Shown piece by piece: positions 52,373-60,660 of a DNA stretch of 64,000 nt (the first letter of the stretch is position 1; each line of letters opens with the position of its first letter). The notes beneath the pieces were generated by a model. The model worked only from the letters and a program-made list of their open reading frames with translations. It was not told the DNA's origin and searched no databases. The position numbers were made by a program, and so were the translations under genes. The stretch is taken from positions 372,001 to 436,000 of the forward strand of contig JAHBXT010000001.1 in the NCBI GenBank assembly GCA_019636385.1, in the 5' to 3' direction. This stretch comes from Pirellulaceae bacterium. GTDB taxonomy: Bacteria; Planctomycetota; Planctomycetia; Pirellulales; Pirellulaceae.

Positions 52373-53827
52373 ATGCTTACTCCAATTCGTCGCTTTGTAT
52401 CATTTGCTGTAATACTGGGAGGTTGTGCACTGTCCGCCCCAGCTCTGGGACAATTGTATCGACCCTACATCGGCTACGACGACTTAGTGGCCGAATATGG
52501 CGTGTCACTTGCAACTGGAGCTGGAATTCGGGTGTTTATGCCTGAAGGACCAACGGGTGATGGGAGTTATATGCCCAACACGGGGCTGGCCGAGTTCACA
52601 GGCAAGACTTTTACCAACGGAACCATACCGGCCGTGTTAACATTCTCCAATCATGCCATTGCGGTTGGCCGCTACATGTACGGGAATGCGACCAGCGTGG
52701 CTTCAGGAATTACCGATATCACGGGGGCGTCGGCGGTCGATTTTATCGATCGCTACACGGGCTTTGTGTCGGGTGGAAATCCAATTGCTCAGGGGTTCCA
52801 TGTCAGCAACCACAGTTATGTTTACGGTGTCGGCAATGCTGCCGCCAAGACGGACCTCTTGCGACGCTTCGATTACATTGTCAATCGCGACGACACCGTA
52901 GCTGTGGTCGGGGCCAACAATGGTGCCTCAAATACCGCGCCCGATCTATGGACGCACAGCTACAACGCCATCAAAGTTGGCCGCAGTGACGGCCTGCACT
53001 CTTTTGGCAGTACCAGCGTTTACGGCGCTGGCCGTACGATCCCGGAAATTGTGGTGCCCATTCAGCATGACGGTGCGACATTCAATAGATCCAGTTTCGC
53101 AACCGGCGTTGTTTCTGCCTCAGCGGCAGTGCTCAAAGAAAAAGCTGGGTTTGATGGCTTTGGTAATTCACTTCACGGTGGCCGCAATCAGACGGTGCGT
53201 GCCCTGCTGTATGCGGGAGCTACCAAAGATGAGTTTCCTGGATGGAGCAAGACCAGCAGCCAGCCGATCGATGGCGTATACGGATTCGGCGAGCTGAATC
53301 TTTACAATAGTTACAAGATGCTTGACGCAGGTGAGCAAGAGGGTTTTACGAATCCGCTCACTCCCACAGCCAACATCGACAAACGAGGCTGGGATTTTGG
53401 CAACTTTACTGGCAGTGACTTGCACTTTAACTTTGAAGTTGCGGCTAACGAGCAAATCACGGAGCTATCGGCCGTGCTGGCATGGAACGTGAATGTTACC
53501 GACACGAACCCCAGCCCCGGCGTATTTACTCCTACGCACACTCTAGCCAATCTGGACCTGGGACTTTACGACTCCAGCGGTTCCTTTTTAGGTTCGCTGC
53601 TGCAATCTAGCGTCAGTACGCTGTACAACTTTGAACATATCTATATCAACAGCCCTTTGGGTGCCGGCAATTATACGTTTCGCATCACCGGAGACATGCC
53701 GGTTGACTATGGGTTTGCCTGGCGGATGCACGCCGTCATGGTGCCAGAGCCATCCAGTTTGTTTTCAGGACTGATGGTAACTGGAATACTGGTTCTTCGT
53801 CGCCGGCCAAAGGCAGTGGTCGTCTAA
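52373..53827 (+). CDS. PEP-CTERM protein with a subtilase-like domain
   Basis: 484 residues from ATG 52373 (AGGA 7 bases upstream; a TTG start at 52334 is in frame but weak). Signal peptide ALSAPALG. From about 48 to 260 the layout follows subtilisin-like peptidases: H94 in FSNHAIAVGRYMYGN where the catalytic His region lies, N146 in FHVSNHSYVYG (oxyanion Asn region), and S241 in NRSSFATGVVSASAAVL in place of GTSxA. At the expected Asp site there is GIRVFMPEGP with E58. After the domain comes a beta-sandwich. The C-terminus has VPEPSSLFSGLMVTGILV then RRR, a PEP-CTERM sorting signal. The protein should be exported and processed by exosortase. The subtilase reading is inference; the PEP-CTERM tail is firm. 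Confidence 0.8.
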   Translation: MLTPIRRFVSFAVILGGCALSAPALGQLYRPYIGYDDLVAEYGVSLATGAGIRVFMPEGPTGDGSYMPNTGLAEFTGKTFTNGTIPAVLTFSNHAIAVGRYMYGNATSVASGITDITGASAVDFIDRYTGFVSGGNPIAQGFHVSNHSYVYGVGNAAAKTDLLRRFDYIVNRDDTVAVVGANNGASNTAPDLWTHSYNAIKVGRSDGLHSFGSTSVYGAGRTIPEIVVPIQHDGATFNRSSFATGVVSASAAVLKEKAGFDGFGNSLHGGRNQTVRALLYAGATKDEFPGWSKTSSQPIDGVYGFGELNLYNSYKMLDAGEQEGFTNPLTPTANIDKRGWDFGNFTGSDLHFNFEVAANEQITELSAVLAWNVNVTDTNPSPGVFTPTHTLANLDLGLYDSSGSFLGSLLQSSVSTLYNFEHIYINSPLGAGNYTFRITGDMPVDYGFAWRMHAVMVPEPSSLFSGLMVTGILVLRRRPKAVVV

Positions 53828-53845
53828 CCAAGGCTAGTCCTTGGT
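53827..53845. terminator. Compact hairpin in the 19-base gap between convergent genes
   Basis: ACCAAGG (53827-53833), five-base loop, CCTTGGT (53839-53845): a perfect 7-base stem that fills almost the entire gap between the stop of the PEP-CTERM gene (53827) and that of glpD (53847). No T run. Likely bidirectional. Confidence 0.5.
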
Positions 53846-53846
53846 G

Positions 53847-55379
53847 TCACGGAGATTGAGTTGCGACTGTGTACTTCTGTGCTAACTGCTGGAATTCGGC
53901 CAGTTGCTGTTGGGCCCAAGCTGGGTTACTTCCACGCAGCTGCTGCATGAGTTGCACCACCTGCCCAGCCACCTGCTGACTAGCGTTCGCATCCAGCAGC
54001 AGACATCGTGTACGACGAGCTAAGACATCTTCAAGCGTTTCTGCCATTTCCTGCTGGACAGCTTGCTGTACATCCCAGGCGGTTATTGGCAATTGCGGAT
54101 GCAGTTTTCGAGCGGCCGCTTCAGACTTCCCCTGCGACTGACTAACATCATCGCCACCGATCAGCGTCAGCGGTTGCTCGCTTTTGGGGGGCAATCCGCC
54201 AACTTGAATGGCCAACTTCAACGCATCACGCCCCATTTTACGAAATGTAGTCCACTTGCCGCCAATGATTGAAATCAATCCGCTGGATGACACGACGATT
54301 TCATGCTCGCGAGACAATTGTGCCGTAGAGGCTTGATTGGACTTGCCCAACAGCGGCCTGAGTCCACTGAAGACCGACAATACGTCTCGACGGCTTGGAC
54401 GGATCGCTAAATAGCGGCTGACATGTTCCAGTAGATAGTCAATCTCATACTCGGTAGCCAGTGGTTCAATGTCAATTGAGTCGGTGGCGATATCCGTCGT
54501 GCCCAATAAGGTACGATTTTGCCATGGGATGGCAAACAACACACGACCATCGTCGGTGTGGGGGATCATCAATGCACGTCCACTCGACAAAAACTTTGCA
54601 GGCAGTACCAAATGCGTTCCTCGGCTGGGAGAAATGCGAATTGCATGTTCGCTCTGGCCCACCGACCGCTCGCAGCGACTGACCTGCTCGGCAAATACGC
54701 CTGTGGCATTGATGACCACTCGAGCAATTACTTCGGTTTGTTGGCTGGTCAATGTATCTTGAAATCGAACGATGCGACGTCGATCTGACTGCCGCGAGTC
54801 GATCGACACGACTCGTGCATAATTCAGTACCGCACAGTTGCGATTGGCTACCACAGTCCGAGCGACACACAGCGCCAATCGGGCATCGTCAAATTGGCCA
54901 TCGCAAAATTCGACTCCGCCTCGCAGGCCGTCAGTTTGGAGATTTGGCAGCAGGGTTGCTACTTGTCGTCGCGACAGGCACTTGGCGGGTTGCATATTGC
55001 GTTTGCCGGCCAGCCAATCGTAAACCTTCAGTCCGGCGTAGTAATACCACCGCGAACCCAACCGATAACTGGGGATCACTATGTGTAACGGCCAGACCAA
55101 CGACCGCGCCGATTGCAGCAGGTACTCGCGTTCGTGTAGCGCAGAACGCACCATTCCCAGTTGTCCTTGACGCAAATAGCGAACGCCACCATGAATCAAC
55201 TTTGTCGATCGACTGGACGTACCTTGAGCGAAATCGTGAGCTTCCAAGACCAACGTGCGATAGCCTGCAGCCGCAGCATTCCAGGCCACTCCCAGTCCAG
55301 TAGCACCTCCGCCGATGACCAACACATCCCAATCTTGTGGACTGTCGCTGATCCGCTGCAACATTTCTTGTCGATTCAT
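53847..55379 (-). CDS. glpD: Glycerol-3-phosphate dehydrogenase/oxidase, FAD-dependent
   Basis: 510 residues. FAD Rossmann motif VLVIGGGATGLGVAWNAAAA near 19-38, then TSSRSTKLIHGGVRYL and LREHEYL-like HEREYLLQSARSLVWPLH, with the GVEFCDGQFDDARLAL and GGKWTTFRKMGRDAL marks of GlpD. It oxidises sn-glycerol-3-phosphate to dihydroxyacetone phosphate and passes electrons to quinone at the inner membrane. The ATG 55379 lies 3 bases after the polX stop, so translation is probably coupled; glpK and glpF are not adjacent. Identification is firm. Confidence 0.95.
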   Translation of the reverse strand: MNRQEMLQRISDSPQDWDVLVIGGGATGLGVAWNAAAAGYRTLVLEAHDFAQGTSSRSTKLIHGGVRYLRQGQLGMVRSALHEREYLLQSARSLVWPLHIVIPSYRLGSRWYYYAGLKVYDWLAGKRNMQPAKCLSRRQVATLLPNLQTDGLRGGVEFCDGQFDDARLALCVARTVVANRNCAVLNYARVVSIDSRQSDRRRIVRFQDTLTSQQTEVIARVVINATGVFAEQVSRCERSVGQSEHAIRISPSRGTHLVLPAKFLSSGRALMIPHTDDGRVLFAIPWQNRTLLGTTDIATDSIDIEPLATEYEIDYLLEHVSRYLAIRPSRRDVLSVFSGLRPLLGKSNQASTAQLSREHEIVVSSSGLISIIGGKWTTFRKMGRDALKLAIQVGGLPPKSEQPLTLIGGDDVSQSQGKSEAAARKLHPQLPITAWDVQQAVQQEMAETLEDVLARRTRCLLLDANASQQVAGQVVQLMQQLRGSNPAWAQQQLAEFQQLAQKYTVATQSP

Positions 55380-55382
55380 TGC

Positions 55383-57116
55383 TCAGTCCCTGATTAGCCA
55401 GCGTAACAATTGCTCTAGCGACCATGTGTTCAACACTTGGCGGCGCAGCAATCCAGCTCGACGCGCTTGCGTGACACCGTAGCGCATCGCCGAGAGTCCG
55501 TCTATCGAATGGGCGTCGGTGTTGATGGTGATTGGAATGCCGCGAGCTGCTGCTTGAATCAAGAGTGGCTCGGACAGGTCTAGCCGATAGGGACTCGCGT
55601 TTAATTCCAAACTCTTTGTGTGCTCTGCGGCCGCCTGGAACACGGCTTGCATATCAACTGCGTAAGGCGGGCGCGACCCCAGTAATCTGCCCGTCGGATG
55701 TGCGATGGCATCCACATGTGGATTCTGCAGCGCGCCCACAATCCGGTCAGTAATCTGCTGGCGCGATTGCTTCTGTCCATAATGTACGCTGGCCACAACC
55801 CAATCGGCCTGCGCCAACACCTCGTCGATAATGTCCAGTGGTCCCGCCTCCAAAATGTCGCACTCGACACCCTTCAGAATTCGAAATTGGTCTCGCCAAG
55901 TTACATTGAGCGCGTCGATTTCAGCCCACTGTTCCAACAAGCGCTGTTCGTTCAGGCCACGCGCCATGCTGACGCGCTGCGAGTGATCGGTGATCGCGAT
56001 GTACCGCAACCCACGCGACCGCGCCGCCTCAGCCATGTGCTCGATCGATGCGCTGCCATCGGTAGCCCAGGTATGCATATGCAGATCGGCAATAATATCG
56101 ACAGGCTCAATCAGTTCTGGAAATCGCCCGGGCTGCTCAGCCCAGCTCAGCTCTTGCCGACCTTCGCGCAGCTCGGGTGGAATCCAGCACAGACCCAGCC
56201 GCGCGTACAACTCCTCTTCCGTGCGGCCCGAACTCACATTTTGAGAATTGTCTAACGACGACACACCATATTCATTCACCGACAAGCCCAACTTGCGCGC
56301 CCGGGAGCGCACGGCGACATTGTGTTCTTTGGAGCCGGTGAAATATTGCAGTGCTGCGCCAAACGATTCGGCGGGCACGACGCGCAGGTCGACTTGGAAT
56401 TGCGCGTCGATGCGGATCGACAGCTTGGTAGCACCACGAGCAATCGTGCTGACTCGTCCAGGAAACGATTCCAATCGATCCATGACGGCATCTGGCTGGC
56501 AACTGACAACTAAGATATCCAAATCACCTACGGTCTCTCGGCCACGGCGATAGCTGCCGGCAAACTCCAGTTGCTGAATCTCGGCACAAGATTGCAAGTG
56601 TTCACGCAGTCGCTGAACAATCCGCTCGACCTGATCGATGCGCAATCGCACAGCCACTTCGGCAGCAATCGCCAGCCCAGCCAGTATTTGCTGCTCGGAG
56701 CGAGCCGCAAAGCCCTTGAGAGACTGCACGCGATGTTCCTGACACGCCTGACGCAGGTCGTCCAGTGACTGAAGATTCAGCTCGCGCAGCAGCACCAGCG
56801 CCTTCTTGGCACCCAAACCGGGAATGCGCGTCATCTGCACAAGCACTTCAGGCGTATCGGCGCGAAGCTGTTCGAGTTGCGGCAGTTTGCCGGTGGTCAC
56901 CAGCGTTCGACATTTTTCGGCCAGCGTATCACCGATGCCGGCGATGGACTGGAGATCGGTCGTGGGATCGCTCACAATCTCGCACACAGGCCGCGTCAGT
57001 TCACTGATCACTTTGGCACCGTTGCGGTAGGCGCGAACGCGAAACGCATTTTCGCCGCGCAGCTCCAATAGGTCTGCCAGCTCTTCAAAGACATGGGCGA
57101 TTTCTGCGTTGTTCAT
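55383..57116 (-). CDS. polX: DNA polymerase X family protein with PHP domain (PolX)
   Basis: 577 residues from ATG 57116; the GTG two codons earlier is in frame. N-terminal helix-hairpin-helix repeats (LQSIAGIGDTLAEKCRTLV, RIPGLGAKKALVLLREL), nucleotidyl transferase active site GSYRRGRETVGDLDILVVS (about 203-221), then a PHP exonuclease domain with DLHMHTWATDGSAS, YIAITDHSQRVSMA and VHYG, HPTGR and NTDAH metal ligands. It acts in base-excision repair, gap filling with 3'-5' exonuclease activity. It is followed by glpD at 3 bases spacing, an unexpected pairing. Confidence 0.95.
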   Translation of the reverse strand: MNNAEIAHVFEELADLLELRGENAFRVRAYRNGAKVISELTRPVCEIVSDPTTDLQSIAGIGDTLAEKCRTLVTTGKLPQLEQLRADTPEVLVQMTRIPGLGAKKALVLLRELNLQSLDDLRQACQEHRVQSLKGFAARSEQQILAGLAIAAEVAVRLRIDQVERIVQRLREHLQSCAEIQQLEFAGSYRRGRETVGDLDILVVSCQPDAVMDRLESFPGRVSTIARGATKLSIRIDAQFQVDLRVVPAESFGAALQYFTGSKEHNVAVRSRARKLGLSVNEYGVSSLDNSQNVSSGRTEEELYARLGLCWIPPELREGRQELSWAEQPGRFPELIEPVDIIADLHMHTWATDGSASIEHMAEAARSRGLRYIAITDHSQRVSMARGLNEQRLLEQWAEIDALNVTWRDQFRILKGVECDILEAGPLDIIDEVLAQADWVVASVHYGQKQSRQQITDRIVGALQNPHVDAIAHPTGRLLGSRPPYAVDMQAVFQAAAEHTKSLELNASPYRLDLSEPLLIQAAARGIPITINTDAHSIDGLSAMRYGVTQARRAGLLRRQVLNTWSLEQLLRWLIRD

Positions 57117-57181
57117 AGCCACAGCTTGCTGGACTCGGATTGCAGTTCAGCAATCAGTGTACTGCCAAGTGCCGCCTCACA

Positions 57182-58942
57182 CTACCGCTGAACTCCGTCA
57201 GGGTTGGTGCGGGCGAATTCGACGTTGCCAGCCTCTTGGGCTTTGTTGAGCAGCATGCTTCGCACAGCTAATAGCTGCTGACTATTCTGCTCCGTCTGTC
57301 GCCGCGCATTTTCCAGCAAGCCATCGAGCGTAGCGTACAGTCGTTCGACCTCACTCTCCAGATAGCTGTGGATGCGGGCTACCTGCTGTTGTCGTTCTTG
57401 CTGCAGGCGATGTTGCCATTGGGATTGAATCACTCTCTGGAGCCACTCAGGCAACTGTGTATCCGCAATATTCCAAGTGGGAGCCGCCCAGGTGCCTCCA
57501 ACCAGCAGCTCGATGGGCGCCAGAGCTATCCCTTGTTGATGCGCTTTTTCCAGTTCGAGAGCCACGGCCTGGGCCAACTGTTGATCGCTGTCGGTCAAGA
57601 ATGGCAATAGTTCGACATCGACCTGCAATCGCCCCGACAATAACTGGCCATCGCTGGTCAACGTCCACTGAGCTCTATCCAGCTGAATCTCTTGATTGAT
57701 CCAGTCTGTCCACTGAATTGGCTTGAGGTTGGTCGAGCAGATTTCCATTTGAATGTCAACAGGCTGCTGATGGTCGTCCAACGACTTCCACTGCCTGGGT
57801 TCTGCATGAACTCGCACTACATACCGCTGGGCTTCAAAAGCATAACGGAAGCTGGCGCTGGGCGGTGCAGCGCCAACGACTCCGGGCGACAGACTGCACC
57901 GCGATTGCAGTAAGAAAGGAGACTTCAGGTCTGCGCTGCGAAACAGACCTTGCGCCATCACGTGATGCAGGTTGATCGTATGCTCTCGAACCGTACGGTA
58001 GTCCTGATCGTACTTCGGTCCAGGATCGACGAGCGTCGCACGACAGAGCAGATCGGCCACCTCGCCGAAGGCTTTGAAACGCTTGAGGATTCGGCCACCG
58101 GCCAATTGAATCAATCCGTCTGCAATCTGCTGTTGGGCTACCAGATCTGCGGGATTTTCCACTGGCGATGATTCAGGCTGTTGCATTTGCTGCTTGACAA
58201 CATCTTCAATTTGCTGGAATTTGTCGTCGATTAGCCCCTCGATGGTGGCGTACTGAGCAGTGACCTCTTGTTCTTGACGCATCAGTTCATCCATGCGGCC
58301 CAGGCGTTCGGTTAGCTCCTCTGCACGCCGCAACGGGTTATCCAGCAATTCGCTGTCAGAGTTCAACTGGCTGGCTTGTAAGGCGATTTGACGGGCGCTG
58401 CCCAGCCACGAATTCATTTGCGATTGGCATTGATTGGTAAACGAATCGACTTTTAGCAGTCCGTCCAGATGTTGTCGTAGATCCTGCCACTGCAAATCGC
58501 CAAAGCGCTGGTTTAAGTGCTGTCGCCACACAGAGGCTTCCTCAGCGGCGAGCAGACGGTTGTCGGTGGCAGCCAATTGTTGCGACTCGGGCATGGTGTC
58601 CAAATGGAGTCGCGAGTGTTGCAGTAGCGTCTTGGGAATGGACCACTGCTTGTCCAGCAATGGCTCCACGTCCACCACCAACCAGGCACTGTCGGCCGAC
58701 AATCCAATCGACCGGCTGCCATACGTTGAGCCCCATTCGAACTGTCGCGCCTGGACAATGGTCGTGCCATCGTCCAGTTGATTACCTAGGAAATTCAGCT
58801 CCTGGATTCGCAAGTTGGGATGCAGCTTGCTGGCGATGATTGCCTGGTCGATCCAGGTCCGCAGGGGACGGAAAATCAACGCAATCGCCAACACCAGCAG
58901 GCAATTAAATCCCCACAGCATCCTCCGCGAACTGATCAACAT
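57182..58942 (-). CDS. TIGR03545-like envelope protein with N-terminal membrane anchor
   Basis: 586 residues. N-terminal membrane helix FNCLLVLAIALIF (12-24), then a long periplasmic region. Parts recognisable by eye: LRIQELNFLGNQLDD and QFEWGSTYGSRSIGLSADSA (a beta-rich, AsmA-like opening), a long helical coiled coil (RMDELMRQEQEVTAQYATIE, IEDVVKQQMQQ), a beta-rich middle, and a C-terminal coiled coil LYATLDGLLENARRQTEQN. This pattern and its position beside a TIGR03546/DUF2062-like gene match the TIGR03545 family, known from Gram-negative genomes as the partner of TIGR03546. Function is unknown; AsmA relatives move lipids between membranes. It starts 6 bases after its partner. Confidence 0.7.
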   Translation of the reverse strand: MLISSRRMLWGFNCLLVLAIALIFRPLRTWIDQAIIASKLHPNLRIQELNFLGNQLDDGTTIVQARQFEWGSTYGSRSIGLSADSAWLVVDVEPLLDKQWSIPKTLLQHSRLHLDTMPESQQLAATDNRLLAAEEASVWRQHLNQRFGDLQWQDLRQHLDGLLKVDSFTNQCQSQMNSWLGSARQIALQASQLNSDSELLDNPLRRAEELTERLGRMDELMRQEQEVTAQYATIEGLIDDKFQQIEDVVKQQMQQPESSPVENPADLVAQQQIADGLIQLAGGRILKRFKAFGEVADLLCRATLVDPGPKYDQDYRTVREHTINLHHVMAQGLFRSADLKSPFLLQSRCSLSPGVVGAAPPSASFRYAFEAQRYVVRVHAEPRQWKSLDDHQQPVDIQMEICSTNLKPIQWTDWINQEIQLDRAQWTLTSDGQLLSGRLQVDVELLPFLTDSDQQLAQAVALELEKAHQQGIALAPIELLVGGTWAAPTWNIADTQLPEWLQRVIQSQWQHRLQQERQQQVARIHSYLESEVERLYATLDGLLENARRQTEQNSQQLLAVRSMLLNKAQEAGNVEFARTNPDGVQR

Positions 58943-58948
58943 GCTGAC

Positions 58949-60307
58949 TTAGACCTTTTCCTTTAATGTCTGCAAATGGTTCAGCAGGTGTCGCAACGCT
59001 TCTTCATGGCGAATCTCTACATTGCGAGTTGCAACTTCGTGCGCCGCCGAAACGCTGCTCTGTGTGGTCACCGTGCCGATCGCACGCTTGGGAGCCGGAG
59101 GCACAATTACGGGAACATGGGCAGTTGGGGAACTAACGGACTGGTTGGTTGTCATGGATGTTGGAATGGATACAGTTTCGAGATGGGGCTGAACATTGGG
59201 TGCGGCACTGGCTGCACCACGATGATCTGTGCGATGGAGGAACGATATCTTTGTGTCATAAGCTTCAAACGCCAACGATCCAGGGGCGCGTGGTTGCCAA
59301 GTACTGAAACGTTGATTGACCTCGTCCACGCTTGGTGGTGTCGCTGCGTTTGAATTATCCAACTGCGATCGGTCCGCAGGAGCGGAAGATAGCGTCGTTG
59401 ACTGGGGCGGAACGGCTTGTTCGGGTTCAGACTGCGCGCATGCTGCTTGGTCCGCAGATGGACTGGTACTGGCTGTTTCATCGTCGTAGATCGCTAGGAT
59501 CTCGTCGATTAATTGGGCGGCCCGAGTAGCACGGGCCAACACGGCGTCGGTACCCAGGCTGCTGGAGTGTTCAGACAAGGCCTGTTCCAACAGCTCTTCC
59601 AAGGCTTGAATCGAGTCAATGGTTGGCGCTGCCGCCGGTGCCGGCTGGACCTGAGTATTCAGTCCTGCTGCCAACGGACGCGGCGACACATCTGGCGCAA
59701 TCTGCGGTGGACGCAGCTGGGCATCTTGGCTCGCCGCAACCCTCACGGGCAGGCTAGAATCAGCCCCTGGAGCGACCAGTTGCAGTTGAACTTGCGGTTG
59801 TATTGGTCGTGGCGTTGGTTGCGGCTGCGACCGACGTTGCATTTCAAATTGCTTGGCTAACTCGATGGCTTGTAACTGAATCATCCAGCGCTGTACCATC
59901 CAGTAGATCGGCGGCATAGCGACGGCAGAGATCGCCAGCGCTCCACTGGTTACCGTATGATGCAGCCGCAACCATGGAATCAGCGGCAGCCCGTCCAACT
60001 GCTGAACCCAACGACTGATGAGGACCGTCTGCATCAGCATGTGCCCGATCTGGCCTTGCCACGGTTGCAGCCAGGCCGCGATCACGCTGGTAATGAACAC
60101 TCCAACCACGCACACCGTCGCATGAATGGGCAGACAAAACAGTACACACAAACCAAGTGGAAATAATAACCCTGATTTAGGCAGCAGCCCACAGGCGCAA
60201 CCCAATGCTGCAGCTAAGGCAACTTGCCTAGGCCGATGATGGCTGGATGTCCGTTGAAGCAACGCGACCAGCGCCTCACCTATCAGTCTCTTTTTCCAGT
60301 CGCTCAC
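58949..60307 (-). CDS. TIGR03546/DUF2062-like membrane protein with Pro/Gln-rich tail
   Basis: 452 residues from GTG 60307. The N-terminal part holds DUF2062-type membrane segments (RQVALAAALGCACGLLPKSG, LLFPLGLCVLFCLPIHATVC, VVGVFITSVIAAWLQPWQG) and a re-entrant stretch HHTVTSGALAISAVAMPPIYW. From about residue 170 the protein becomes a long Pro/Gln/Ser/Ala-rich hydrophilic region without membrane segments and ends with a basic stretch (RHEEALRHLLNHLQTLKE). It precedes the TIGR03545-like gene by 6 bases; in other genomes the two are a fixed pair. The tail is much longer than in ordinary DUF2062 proteins. Confidence 0.75.
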   Translation of the reverse strand: MSDWKKRLIGEALVALLQRTSSHHRPRQVALAAALGCACGLLPKSGLLFPLGLCVLFCLPIHATVCVVGVFITSVIAAWLQPWQGQIGHMLMQTVLISRWVQQLDGLPLIPWLRLHHTVTSGALAISAVAMPPIYWMVQRWMIQLQAIELAKQFEMQRRSQPQPTPRPIQPQVQLQLVAPGADSSLPVRVAASQDAQLRPPQIAPDVSPRPLAAGLNTQVQPAPAAAPTIDSIQALEELLEQALSEHSSSLGTDAVLARATRAAQLIDEILAIYDDETASTSPSADQAACAQSEPEQAVPPQSTTLSSAPADRSQLDNSNAATPPSVDEVNQRFSTWQPRAPGSLAFEAYDTKISFLHRTDHRGAASAAPNVQPHLETVSIPTSMTTNQSVSSPTAHVPVIVPPAPKRAIGTVTTQSSVSAAHEVATRNVEIRHEEALRHLLNHLQTLKEKV

Positions 60308-60660
60308 AATTTCCGGTTACTCAACTTCTGCGTGTCGTCGCTCAACATGCCCAGTCACGCTTGCAGTATGGACTGTATCAACTTGATCGAATTTGCAGCT
60401 TCAGACATTTAACAAAAACGAGTGTCAGCGACTGCCTGGCAGGTAACGCAACTCGCTGGTCTTCCCAGTGCCCCCAAACTACGACCCAGTACTTAGCTAG
60501 CATGGCTGTATGCCTGCAATCAGCTGGTGCTATTGCCCTGGATGTTCGGTGGCTAGGTTGGCTATAAGCCAGAGTCAATCCCTGCGTTCTTTGTCAGGGC
60601 TTGCAGTGTCGTTACCCTGAAAGTTGGGGATCTCACCACCAGCCATTTGAAGGTTTGTTA
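60308..60660. other. Divergent promoter region between TIGR03546-like and LptD-like genes
   Basis: 353 bases between two divergent transcription units. TATAAG at 60563-60568 is a good -10 candidate for the plus strand, placing a start near 60575, but no convincing -35 lies 17 bases before it. No RNA gene, and I see no further protein-coding frame; a 106-codon frame at 60247-60567 overlaps the divergent gene and has no support. Confidence 0.45.
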
